DNA from: Hyphomicrobiales bacterium
GTDB lineage: Bacteria; Pseudomonadota; Alphaproteobacteria; Rhizobiales; Rhizobiaceae
NCBI GenBank assembly: GCA_900465675.1
Contig: UBJR01000021.1
Location: 1-64,000, forward strand
DNA length: 64,000 nucleotides
Direction of reading: 5' to 3'
Shown: positions 26,964-35,362 of the stretch, piece after piece
Layout: every line of letters begins with the position of its first letter
Numbering within the stretch: the first letter of the stretch is position 1
Program-made: the position numbers and the translations under genes
The notes under the pieces: model-generated
What the model was told of the DNA's origin: nothing
What the model saw: only the letters and a program-made list of their open reading frames with translations
The model's database searches: none

Positions 26964-27279
26964 CATGCTCGACAAGGTAGCGCCGCGCAAGGCGCTTTTT
27001 CGCGCTGCGTTTCGCGACTGGTGGGATGCCCAGCTCCCGGCGTTTCGCGAGCGGACCGACTATAGCAGTGCAAGGTTGATCTTTCGCGCAGGCTATGCGT
27101 CAGGCCGCAACCGTGATCTCTCGAGATATACTTTCAAAACGGGCCGATTTCGTATCACGGTCTGGGCGGACGGACCTGCCGAGGCCAAGCAGAAAGCCAG
27201 AGAAGAGGCTGATTTTCGCGCCACCCGCAAAGGATGGAGTGCTCCGAAGGGCGGCTGGAACCTGGAGGAATTAAAGTGA
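26947..27279 (+). CDS. hypothetical basic protein, LexA-box operon
   Basis: About 110 residues, family not recognised. Basic and aromatic-rich: LFRAAFRDWWDAQLPAFRER, then SARLIFRAGYASGRNRD, then a C-terminal region rich in Lys/Ala (AEAKQKAREEADFRAT) and WNLEELK. The composition would suit nucleic-acid binding, which is only inference. ATG 26947 overlaps the previous gene by 17 bases; ATG 26965 directly after its stop is the alternative. Confidence 0.62.
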   Translation: MSGAPDMLDKVAPRKALFRAAFRDWWDAQLPAFRERTDYSSARLIFRAGYASGRNRDLSRYTFKTGRFRITVWADGPAEAKQKAREEADFRATRKGWSAPKGGWNLEELK

Positions 27280-27470
27280 GCGATATCGATAGACCGGTCC
27301 TGCAGCGCGCGCCTGTCCTTGTGGCACGACGCTGCCATTGCGGCGACTGGGCGGGTTTTCCCTTCGGCAAAGGTGAGAACCAGGGGTGCTGGAAACATTA
27401 TCCCTACAAGACATCTTCGCGCCTTGAGGCCGCGAAAGTGGCAGCGATGCTTGAGCGACACGTAGCGTGA
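27276..27470 (+). CDS. hypothetical Cys-containing protein, LexA-box operon
   Basis: 64 residues from GTG 27276, with GGAGGAATTAAA just upstream. RRCHCGDWAGFPFGKGENQG contains CHC and a third Cys follows (GCWKHYPY), a possible metal site, though only three Cys plus His are seen. The start overlaps the previous stop by four bases. Family not recognised. Confidence 0.62.
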   Translation: MSDIDRPVLQRAPVLVARRCHCGDWAGFPFGKGENQGCWKHYPYKTSSRLEAAKVAAMLERHVA

Positions 27471-27518
27471 TGTGTTGTATCGCCTTCAAGGCAATTGAAG
27501 CCGAAGGGACGAGCAACG

Positions 27519-27872
27519 ATGATTGTCGTGCCCGCCGAAACATTGCTCGACGCGGCGATGGGGCAAGGACTGGGGCTCGCCAAAAAGATTGCGTTGAAGA
27601 CGGCCGATGCAGATCAGGTGAAAAAACTCTCTGGGCCAGAGGCTCTACTGCTCTTTGCGGAAGCCATTCAGCTACATGAACGGGCCATGCATCCGAAAAG
27701 TAAGGTGAAAAGAATGGCAGCCGTTTCGGCTTGCTTCTCGCCATCGCGGTCCCCTTCAGATGAGTGGGGTGCCTCGACATGGCGATCCGGGTCGGCGTCC
27801 TGTCCGTCGCGATCCACAGCGCTCTGGATCGATCAGGTTTCTCGAACTTCGGCAAGCCTCTTGACTGCGTAG
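27519..27872 (+). CDS. hypothetical protein, uncertain 3' part
   Basis: ATG 27519 opens IVVPAETLLDAAMGQGLGLA then KKIALKTADADQVKKLSGPE, a plausible helical protein for the first 70 residues. The rest is Ser/Arg-rich and overlaps the antisense phosphotransferase relic, so the gene is probably truncated near 27740. It may be the last member of the LexA-box operon, 48 bases after the previous gene. Confidence 0.4.
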   Translation: MIVVPAETLLDAAMGQGLGLAKKIALKTADADQVKKLSGPEALLLFAEAIQLHERAMHPKSKVKRMAAVSACFSPSRSPSDEWGASTWRSGSASCPSRSTALWIDQVSRTSASLLTA

Positions 27873-28139
27873 TCGTCGCGCCAGCAGACGGCGGCTTCCC
27901 AGGCAGCTGCTGCCTGAGCGGCAATATCATACGCGCCGTCGTCGAGGGCGGCGGCGTTTTCGGGCAGCGCCAGATCAAGATCTGCGGCATCGACATGCGC
28001 TTCATCCCAGTCGATCAGCGCGACATTGTTTCCGAAAACGCGGATGTTGCGGCGATTGTTCGGGTTGCCGTGAACAACACATGCGTTGATCAGTGACGGA
28101 ACAGATAATGGAGATTTGAGTCCCCAAACTGTCAGTTCC
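27833..28139 (-). pseudogene. C-terminal fragment of an aminoglycoside-phosphotransferase-like gene
   Basis: A minus frame without a start reads NACVVHGNPNNRRNIRVFGN then NVALIDWDEAHVDAADLDLA, which is the catalytic HGN..N and metal-binding IDWD region of APH/choline-kinase-fold enzymes, then about 45 residues to TGA at 27833-27835. The usual HGD is HGN here. A TAG closes the frame upstream at 28140, so the N-terminal two-thirds are gone. It sits just after the dnaE2 stop. Confidence 0.65.
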
Positions 28140-28157
28140 TATGCGTGGCTGCCCTTG

Positions 28158-31100
28158 TCAATGGAAGTTCCGACTTTTCACTTTGAGCGTGTCGATATGC
28201 AAGTCTGGAATGTAGATATCCCTGACTTTGGGTATAGGCGCCCGATCGCGTGAATCCGGACTACCAGGCGATCCATGAGCGAACTCGTCGCCCCTGCCCG
28301 TCGGCAATTTGAAATCGACATGGCGATCGGCCAAACCCGTTAGATCGCTGGAAAGGTCAAACAGCTGCTGGGCGACTAGGTGAACCACGTCGCCTTCCCG
28401 CTGTATCCTGCCGTTGATCGCCATCATCGATGACCCCAATACCACCTGACGCCTCTTCTCAAATAGCGACGGCCAGACGACCACATTCGCTGGCCCGGTC
28501 TCGTCTTCGATCGTGATGAACATGACGCCCTTGGCGCTCCCAGGCTTCTGCCGGACGAGCACAAGCCCTGCCGTCATCAGCCAGCGACCGTCGCAGGCAT
28601 TCATGGCATCCGAACAAGTCACGATGTTCCGTTTTTCGAGGTCGTGTCTCAGGAAGCTGATCGGGTGGCCACGGAGTGTCAGCCCGACATGGCCGTAGTC
28701 CTGGATGACGTTGTGGCCGTCGGTCATTTGCCGTAGGTGGACCTCCGGCTCCTGTTGCTCGGCGATGACTGCAGCTTCGCGCTCAGCGGCCGCCGCAAAC
28801 AACGGCAAGGGTTCATCGCGTAGCGCCTTGATCGCCCACAGCGCGTCACGCCGCTCCAGTTCAAGGGAGGACAGGAAGGCGTCGGCCTCGGCCAACTGGA
28901 CGAGCGCCTCCGTTGGGACGTTGGATCGCCGCCAGGCGTCGTCGACGCTTTCAAACACGCGGTTCATGCGCGCCGCAATAATGCGCGCGGCGTCGGCGAC
29001 GGCCAACCCTTTCACCATTCGCATCCCAAGCCGGACGGCATGCCGCCCGGTGTCGCCGATCTCCTCGAGAGTGCAGTCCCACCGGGATCGGTTGATGCAG
29101 ACGGGCCGGACTTCCACGCAGTGGTTTCGGGCGTCTCCGACGATCTGGGCAGGCGCGTAGAAACCCATCGGCTGGGAGTTCAAAAGCGCAGCGCAGAAGA
29201 CGTCCGGGAAGTGACACTTCACGTAGTTGGACGCGTAGGCAATAAGGGCGAAAGAGGCGGCGTGGCTTTCCGGGAAACCGTAACTTCCGAAGCCCTCCAG
29301 CTGACTGAATGTTTTCTCAGCGAATTCAGCGGAATATCCGTTTGTGATCATACCGGACACGAGCTTGTCCTTGAACCGGGAGACGCCACCTGTGAACTTG
29401 AACGTCGCCATCGACTTGCGGAGTTGATCCGCCTCACCCCCACTGAAGCCGGCGCAGACCATGGCAACTTTCATGGCGCTTTCCTGGAACAGCGGGACGC
29501 CAAGCGTTTTGCCGAGGACGGCCTCTAGTTCCGGCGTCGGATACTCGATCTTCTCTTTCCCCTCTCGCCTGCGCAGATAAGGATGCACCATATCCCCCTG
29601 AATGGGACCCGGGCGGACAATCGCCACCTGGATGACGAGGTCGTAGAATGTCTGCGGCTTCAGTCGTGGCAACATCGCCATTTGTGCGCGGCTTTCGACC
29701 TGGAAGGTTCCAAGTGTGTCGGCTTTGCGGATCATCGCGTAGGTCGCAGGGTCTTCCTGCGGTATCGAGGCAAGATCGAGCGGCTCATGTTTGTGGTCGC
29801 GGATAAGATCGAACGCCTTCTGCATGCAGGTCAGCATGCCAAGTGCCAAGACGTCCACCTTCATGAACTTGAGAGCTTCGACGTCATCCTTGTCCCACTC
29901 GATGATCTGGCGATCGGCCATGCTCGCGGGTTCGATGGGGACGAGGTCATCGAGGCGGTCATGTGTCAGGACGAAACCGCCCGGGTGCTGGCCGAGGTGG
30001 CGCGGCGCTCCCATCAGCTGCTGGGCCAGCTTCAACGTCAGTGCCAGACGACGGTCTGCGGGGTTCAAACCTTGTGTCTTCAGTCGGTCATCGCTGATCA
30101 GTTCCTCGGACCAGTGCCACATCCCCGACGACAAGGCTTTGATGATGTCCTCCGGTAGACCCAGAGCCTTGCCGACATCCCGGATCGCGCCCCGGGCGCG
30201 GTATCGGGTGACCGTCGAGCAGAGGGCGGCCTTCTCCTTGCCGTAGGTTTTGTAAATCCACTGGATGACCTGCTCGCGCCGTTCGTGCTCGAAGTCGACA
30301 TCGATGTCAGGCGGCTCGTCGCGCTCCTTTGAAACGAAGCGCTCAAAGAGGAGATCATTGGTTTCCGGGTCGATGCTGGTGATCCCGAGGATATAGCAGA
30401 TAGCCGAGTTTGCCGCCGATCCGCGCCCCTGACACAGGATACCTTGGCTTCTGGCGAACTTGACGATGCTGAACACGGTCAGGAAGTACGGCGCGTAGCG
30501 CATCTCCTTGATGAGATCGAGCTCGTGCCGGATAGAACGCAAAACCTTCCGTGGGAGGCCTTCGGGATATCGCTGCGGGATGTATTCCCGTACGTAATGC
30601 TCAAGGGATTGCTGGGCATCCATGCCGGGCACAATCGCCTCCTCAGGATACTGGTATGTCAGCTCCTCCAGCGAGAATTTGCAGCGCTCGACGATATCCA
30701 TCGTGCGTTCAAGTGCATCTGGATAGCGCTGGAACAGCCGCTCCATTTCTTGCGGTGGCTTGAGGTAGCGGTCAGCATGCCGTTCGCGCTCGAAGCCGAC
30801 CTCATCGATCGTGGTGTTGTTGCGAATGCAGGTGACGATATCCTGCAATTGTCGTCGTCCCGGTTCGTGGAAGAGGACGTCGTTGGTGACAACAGTGCGC
30901 ACACGATGCCTGGCCGCCAGATTGGAAATCTCATGTAGCCGCAGCTGGTCGTTCGGCCGCCGGCGCAGCGCGAGCGAGACATAGGCACGATTACCGAAGA
31001 TCTCGGCCATCTTCCGGAGTTGGACGGCACAGGTTTCATCCGGGAGATCGGGGACGAGGACCGCGATGAGACCCTCTGCGTAGGCCCCGACGTCATCGAG

Positions 31101-31421
31101 GTGGAGAATGCAGTTGTCCTTCCCTCCCCGGCTCTTTCCAAGCGTGATCAGCCTCGTCAGGCGGGAGTACGCAGCTCTGTCCATTGGGTAAACGAGCATC
31201 GACATGCCGTCGTGAAGATCGAGGCGGCAACCGACGACAAGTCTGATGCCGGTGGCACGGGACGCTTCAAGCGCGCGGACGATGCCAGCAAGTGAGTTCC
31301 GGTCCACGACGCCCAAGGCTTCGATGCCCAATTGCTTGGCGGTGGCAAACAGCTCGTCTGCCGAGGATGCCCCCCGTAAGAAACTGAAGTGGGTCGTGAC
31401 CTGAAGCTCGGCGTAGCTCAT
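28158..31421 (-). CDS. dnaE2: error-prone DNA polymerase DnaE2 (ImuC)
   Basis: A 1087-residue C-family polymerase. It has a PHP domain at the N-terminus (ELQVTTHFSFLRGASSADEL), palm-domain acidic residues in PPDIDVDFEHERREQVI (~370), VAIVRPGPIQGDMVHPYL (~600), a helix-hairpin-helix region and a C-terminal OB domain. Length and GHPISFLRHDLEKRNIVTC fit DnaE2 rather than replicative DnaE1. It performs the extension step of SOS mutagenesis with ImuA/ImuB. ATG 31421 overlaps the imuB stop as ATGA; the longer frame is unlikely. Regulated by the LexA box before imuA. Confidence 0.93.
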   Translation of the reverse strand: MSYAELQVTTHFSFLRGASSADELFATAKQLGIEALGVVDRNSLAGIVRALEASRATGIRLVVGCRLDLHDGMSMLVYPMDRAAYSRLTRLITLGKSRGGKDNCILHLDDVGAYAEGLIAVLVPDLPDETCAVQLRKMAEIFGNRAYVSLALRRRPNDQLRLHEISNLAARHRVRTVVTNDVLFHEPGRRQLQDIVTCIRNNTTIDEVGFERERHADRYLKPPQEMERLFQRYPDALERTMDIVERCKFSLEELTYQYPEEAIVPGMDAQQSLEHYVREYIPQRYPEGLPRKVLRSIRHELDLIKEMRYAPYFLTVFSIVKFARSQGILCQGRGSAANSAICYILGITSIDPETNDLLFERFVSKERDEPPDIDVDFEHERREQVIQWIYKTYGKEKAALCSTVTRYRARGAIRDVGKALGLPEDIIKALSSGMWHWSEELISDDRLKTQGLNPADRRLALTLKLAQQLMGAPRHLGQHPGGFVLTHDRLDDLVPIEPASMADRQIIEWDKDDVEALKFMKVDVLALGMLTCMQKAFDLIRDHKHEPLDLASIPQEDPATYAMIRKADTLGTFQVESRAQMAMLPRLKPQTFYDLVIQVAIVRPGPIQGDMVHPYLRRREGKEKIEYPTPELEAVLGKTLGVPLFQESAMKVAMVCAGFSGGEADQLRKSMATFKFTGGVSRFKDKLVSGMITNGYSAEFAEKTFSQLEGFGSYGFPESHAASFALIAYASNYVKCHFPDVFCAALLNSQPMGFYAPAQIVGDARNHCVEVRPVCINRSRWDCTLEEIGDTGRHAVRLGMRMVKGLAVADAARIIAARMNRVFESVDDAWRRSNVPTEALVQLAEADAFLSSLELERRDALWAIKALRDEPLPLFAAAAEREAAVIAEQQEPEVHLRQMTDGHNVIQDYGHVGLTLRGHPISFLRHDLEKRNIVTCSDAMNACDGRWLMTAGLVLVRQKPGSAKGVMFITIEDETGPANVVVWPSLFEKRRQVVLGSSMMAINGRIQREGDVVHLVAQQLFDLSSDLTGLADRHVDFKLPTGRGDEFAHGSPGSPDSRDRAPIPKVRDIYIPDLHIDTLKVKSRNFH

Positions 31422-32929
31422 GCGAATATCCCGTGCACGAACCACTCGCGCGAGCCGGTGGCAGGGTCAACGCCGTCGCCGCGCCGGAAAATCCATAGGC
31501 GCTCGCCGCCCTCGCCTTCGATGACGAAGTAATCCCGAACGGCGTAGAATTCACCGTCGCGCCGCCACCACTCTCCAAATACCCGTTCAGGACCGTCAGC
31601 GCGGATGACCTTCATCTTTCGTCCGCGCCATGTGATGCTCGCAGGCGGATAGTCCGGCATGAGCGCAATCGCTTCGATCCGGTCGGGTTGTGCCAGCAGT
31701 CGGACCGGCCGAGGCCAGTGATGCACCCAGGTCTCGTCCGAGATTGCGGCTGCCGCCGCGATCCGCGCCACACTTCGCTCGGGAACGTCGGAGGCAACAG
31801 GAGCGACGCGATAGACCCGCTGGCCGCGATTGCCGAAGATGTCAATCAGCGGCGTGATATCGGGCGTCTCCTCCTCGACCAGTGCGGAGACCTTTTGAAA
31901 CTCTTCGAAAGGTTCTGCCCTGACGGCCACCAGGGTCAGCTTCTCAATTCCGAAACCCGGCTCGATTGTCTCAGTGCGGTCGCGAAAGAGCTTCTTCAGC
32001 CAAACGACATCACGCGACGGCTTTGCCGTTCCGGAACGAACGGCTTGGCGAGTGCCGTCGATCTTTTCGATAATCAGGTCGGCGCGGCGAACACCAAGGC
32101 CATGGCGCTGAAGTTCAGCCACCAGGCGGATGATCAAATAGCCGACGTATTTGTCGATCGTCTCGGCGGCCCCGATGGGCTCGGCAAACACACGGCTGAC
32201 CTCGATCAGCTCAGCGGCTCGGATAGGCTCGATTGGCTCTGCGATGCGTCCGAACATCTGGTCGAGCCGGCGGCCGATCTCAGGACCGAAACGAAGGGCG
32301 AGCGGCGCACGAGGTGTTGCCGACAGCTCTCCGATCGTCTTGAAGCCAAGCGTGTGAAGGTCGCCAATGATCTTGGACGAGAGCCGCAGCATTGAGAGCG
32401 GCAGCTTCTCGACGGCACGTACGGTCTCGCCCACTGGTACGATCACGCTCTCCTGCCGAGTTGCCCGGGCGCAGGCGTGTGCCGCCCCCCACGTGTCGGC
32501 AATAGCAACGCGGGCCGACAGCTTTTTGGCGCGGAAACGGTTGGCGATCCCGGAGACCATCAACGGCTCCCCGCCCTGAAGATGATCGGCCCCCTCGGTG
32601 TCCATGATGATCCCGTCAGGGGCATCGACAGCGACGAGCGGCGAATACTGGCCCAAGGCCCAGAGGGTGATCCGTTCGAGTGCCGCTGCATCGGCCACCG
32701 GATCGGCGTCGACCAGCATCAACCCATGAAAGATCGCCTGGGCCTTGGCAGCAGGCATACCGACACGGACGCCCGATTTCCTGGCTGCAGCATCGGCGCC
32801 CGATACCCACCTTTTCGACCCACTGCGGGCGATCACGGCGATGGCCTGCTCAACGGGAATAGAAGGATCGGATCGCCTGATCCTGTCCGTCGCCAGCTCC
32901 GGAAGATAGATTGATACGACCCTTGGCAT
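31418..32929 (-). CDS. imuB: ImuB, Y-family polymerase-like mutasome scaffold
   Basis: About 503 residues. N-terminal Y-family fold begins RVVSIYLPELATDRIRR; the acidic catalytic positions are not conserved (IMDTEGADHL in the second motif), typical of ImuB, which is a non-catalytic hub joining the beta clamp, ImuA and DnaE2. C-terminal part includes REWFVHGIFA. ATG 32929 follows AGGAG; a GTG at 32932 is adjacent. It overlaps the 3' end of imuA by 80 bases and dnaE2 by four, so the three genes are tightly coupled. Confidence 0.9.
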   Translation of the reverse strand: MPRVVSIYLPELATDRIRRSDPSIPVEQAIAVIARSGSKRWVSGADAAARKSGVRVGMPAAKAQAIFHGLMLVDADPVADAAALERITLWALGQYSPLVAVDAPDGIIMDTEGADHLQGGEPLMVSGIANRFRAKKLSARVAIADTWGAAHACARATRQESVIVPVGETVRAVEKLPLSMLRLSSKIIGDLHTLGFKTIGELSATPRAPLALRFGPEIGRRLDQMFGRIAEPIEPIRAAELIEVSRVFAEPIGAAETIDKYVGYLIIRLVAELQRHGLGVRRADLIIEKIDGTRQAVRSGTAKPSRDVVWLKKLFRDRTETIEPGFGIEKLTLVAVRAEPFEEFQKVSALVEEETPDITPLIDIFGNRGQRVYRVAPVASDVPERSVARIAAAAAISDETWVHHWPRPVRLLAQPDRIEAIALMPDYPPASITWRGRKMKVIRADGPERVFGEWWRRDGEFYAVRDYFVIEGEGGERLWIFRRGDGVDPATGSREWFVHGIFA

Positions 32930-33605
32930 CACACGCTCCTACGAAATACTCAGCGCACTCGCCCGCTTTCACTCTTATAAGCTCTAACCGCCACTGTGCT
33001 CGACCGACGCCTTGCACAGGAAGCTCCTCGCTCGGAGTGACACTCACCCGCCACCGCGTGGCCGAAGCCGTCGGCTGGCCGAAGTCCCTGGCTTCTGTCT
33101 GTCGCCGCCAGCGCCTGACGATCAGCCCCATGGTTCCAGACTTCTCCGCGGCAAGCTGAAGGCGACGCGACTTGGTCATCGGCAACCGCACCAGCTCGCC
33201 GACCACGGCACCCAGACCGCCATAGCCCAGGGCCTCCTCCATGTTGGCGATGACGTCGTCCTCGCTGGCGGACTCGACAAAAACGACCCGCTTCGGATGG
33301 AGGCCCGCCTGCGCCAGCGCAGGGAAAAACAGGTCCGGTCTTGCAAGGCACCAGACAATCTGGCCCGTGGTGCGGGCAGCAATGCCAGCTACGAAAAGTG
33401 CCGCCGCTGCGCCGTCGACAGTTCCCGCGCCGCCGCCGGCAAATTCATGCAGAGCGCCATAGGCCAAGCCTCCGCCTGGCAGGCGATCATCGATGTCGGG
33501 TATGTCGAAGGGTAGGACCCGCTTCGGACGCGAAGATGGACCTTCGAGATGCTGAATGCGTTCCCGAAGCTCGGAGATCACGAGATTTGCGGCACCGTGC
33601 GCCAA
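32850..33605 (-). CDS. imuA: ImuA, SOS mutagenesis protein
   Basis: A 251-residue RecA-like protein. PFDIPDIDDRLPGGGLAYGA marks the start of the core; the P-loop is degenerate (AGGGAGTVDGAAAA). Later IVWCLARPDLFFPALAQAGL and KRVVFVESASEDDVIANMEE match ImuA. ImuA binds ImuB and RecA in the mutasome. TTG 33605 is chosen: AGAGG lies just upstream and TGA closes the frame five codons earlier. First gene of imuA-imuB-dnaE2. Confidence 0.88.
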   Translation of the reverse strand: MAHGAANLVISELRERIQHLEGPSSRPKRVLPFDIPDIDDRLPGGGLAYGALHEFAGGGAGTVDGAAAALFVAGIAARTTGQIVWCLARPDLFFPALAQAGLHPKRVVFVESASEDDVIANMEEALGYGGLGAVVGELVRLPMTKSRRLQLAAEKSGTMGLIVRRWRRQTEARDFGQPTASATRWRVSVTPSEELPVQGVGRAQWRLELIRVKAGECAEYFVGACDAKGRINLSSGAGDGQDQAIRSFYSR

Positions 33606-33654
33606 AATTGACCTCTGTCAAAAGCGGGTTTCCATTCTGCACAAAAGCAAGTAT

Positions 33655-33689
33655 GTTCCTTGTTTGTTCCTGATCGGCATTTGAGTCAA
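33655..33689 (-). promoter_or_regulatory. SOS promoter with LexA box upstream of imuA
   Basis: GTTC-CTTGTTT-GTTC (33655-33669) is a perfect alphaproteobacterial LexA box, 50 bases before the imuA start. On the minus strand TTGACT (33689-33684) ends 14 bases before the box, so the box covers the -10 region. The layout parallels the promoter at 26289-26322. The divergent gene at 33801 could share this box. Confidence 0.8.
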
Positions 33690-33800
33690 TCGTCATGTTT
33701 GGGCAGATACTCGTGGTCCAACATTCGTCCACAGCGGCTCGACGCGCGATCAGGAAGCAAAATCAATGCGGTAGAAAGAGCTCGTCCACAGATAGGCAAA

Positions 33801-34064
33801 ATGACAAAGATAAGAAAAAATTCCTTTAAAGATGGGATTATTCTCCGGCAGGTTCGATGCAAGGTTCTCATTGTCGCATGCCGGGCATGTGGTCGCAGCG
33901 ACGAGATGAATCGCAAGGCAGTTGTGCAGCGGCATGGCGCGGCAATCCCGATACGTAACTTGCGTCGCCGGCTGGCATTGGGATGCGAGAGAATGAATGC
34001 CGCCGACGGGATAGACCGGTGCCAGCTCGATGTGGCGGCGAAGCCGGAAACCAGGGAGGCCTGA
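33801..34064 (+). CDS. small Cys-containing protein upstream of dinB
   Basis: 87 residues from ATG 33801 (MTKIRKNSFKDGIILRQVRC). VACRACGRSDEMNRKAVVQR has a CxxC knuckle, and later CERM and DRCQLD add two Cys, so one zinc ribbon is plausible. Similar short proteins occur in rhizobia, function unknown to me. It lies 40 bases before dinB on the same strand and 131 bases from the LexA box. I reject the longer frame from 33660 because it has no N-terminal sense. Confidence 0.6.
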   Translation: MTKIRKNSFKDGIILRQVRCKVLIVACRACGRSDEMNRKAVVQRHGAAIPIRNLRRRLALGCERMNAADGIDRCQLDVAAKPETREA

Positions 34065-34104
34065 TGCGACCCGGTGGTGGATGGCGCATGATGTGGAATG
34101 AGTG

Positions 34105-35205
34105 ATGAGTGCCGAACCGGACAGCCCCGCACCAGAGCGAGTGCGCAAGATCATTCACGTTGACATGGATGCCTTCTATGCATCTGTAGAACAGCGCGAC
34201 AATCCCGAACTTCGCGGAAAGCCGATCGCCGTTGGTGGCGCTGAGGCCCGCGGCGTCGTCGCAGCCGCAAGCTATGAGGCACGCGCGTTCGGCGTGCGTT
34301 CGGCAATGCCATCCGTGACGGCCAAGCGAAAATGCCCGGATCTGATTTTCGTCAAGCCGCGATTTGACGTCTACAAGTCGGTCTCCCTCGATATCAGGGC
34401 GATCTTTTCCGAGTACACGCCGCTGGTCGAGCCACTGTCACTGGATGAGGCTTATCTCGACGTCACCGAAAATTTCAAGGGAATAGAGATCGCAACCGAG
34501 ATCGCGCTCGAAATCCGTGAAAAGATCAAGGCGGTGACAGGGCTCAATGCGTCAGCCGGCATTTCCTACAACAAATTCCTGGCTAAGATGGCGAGCGACC
34601 TCAACAAGCCAAACGGACAGGCAGTTATCACGCCGAAGAATGGTCCGGGATTTGTGGCAGCGCTGCCAGTGAAGAAGTTCCACGGCGTCGGACCGGCGAC
34701 AGCCGAGAAAATGCTGCGCCTCGGCATTGAGACCGGTGCAGATCTTAGAGGCAAGGATCTTGCGTTTCTCGTCAGTCATTTCGGAAAATCAGGACCCTAC
34801 TACTACGGGATTGCCCGCGGCATCGACGACCGCCAGGTCAAGCCTGATCGGGTTCGCAAATCTGTGGGCGCCGAGGACACGTTCGCGTCCGATATTCATG
34901 CCTATGGCCCGGCGATGGATGGCATGATGCCGCTCATTGCCAAAGTCTGGCGCTATTGCGAAGCAAACAGCATTGCCGCAAAGACCGTAACGCTCAAGGT
35001 CAAATATTCCGACTTCGCGCAGATCACGCGCTCCCGAACGCTGGCAAAAGGATTAAGTTCGGAAGGCGCGATCGAAGACGGCATCCGCCTTCTGCTCGAA
35101 GGAGTCTTTCCGGTGTCAAAAGGCATCCGGCTTCTCGGCGTGACGCTCTCGTCCCTGGAGCCTAGGACGCAGCCGTGCACCGAACAACTCTCGCTGACCT
35201 GGTAG
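34105..35205 (+). CDS. dinB: DNA polymerase IV (Y-family)
   Basis: A 366-residue translesion polymerase. Catalytic motifs are IHVDMDAFYASVEQRD at the N-terminus and PLSLDEAYLDVTE near residue 115; YNKFLAKMASDLNKPNGQ and the helix-hairpin-helix segment KKFHGVGPATAEKMLRLGI follow. The C-terminus EQLSLTW is a beta-clamp-binding motif. It bypasses damaged bases or extends mismatches. ATG 34105 is one codon after a GTG. No LexA box lies directly before it; it may be read through from the 33801 gene. Confidence 0.92.
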   Translation: MSAEPDSPAPERVRKIIHVDMDAFYASVEQRDNPELRGKPIAVGGAEARGVVAAASYEARAFGVRSAMPSVTAKRKCPDLIFVKPRFDVYKSVSLDIRAIFSEYTPLVEPLSLDEAYLDVTENFKGIEIATEIALEIREKIKAVTGLNASAGISYNKFLAKMASDLNKPNGQAVITPKNGPGFVAALPVKKFHGVGPATAEKMLRLGIETGADLRGKDLAFLVSHFGKSGPYYYGIARGIDDRQVKPDRVRKSVGAEDTFASDIHAYGPAMDGMMPLIAKVWRYCEANSIAAKTVTLKVKYSDFAQITRSRTLAKGLSSEGAIEDGIRLLLEGVFPVSKGIRLLGVTLSSLEPRTQPCTEQLSLTW

Positions 35206-35362
35206 ATCCTTGCATAGTAAGCCACAAGTCTCATTCGGCGACAGATGGCGCGGCCTTGCGGACTTGCTGCTTCGAAGGAGTTCCGTGCTTGACTGAGGTA
35301 ACGATTTTATTGGCAGGTGCAGCCGCATCGGCTACCGTCTAGGAAATCGGAGGCGGGGATCG

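Noticed and set aside
31688..32395. A 235-codon plus-strand open frame opposite imuB
   Set aside because: Shadow of imuB; no ribosome-binding site and no family resemblance.
34065..34104. A LexA box directly before dinB
   Set aside because: No GTTC-N7-GTTC or GAAC-N7-GAAC occurs in the gap; the nearest is the imuA box at 33655.
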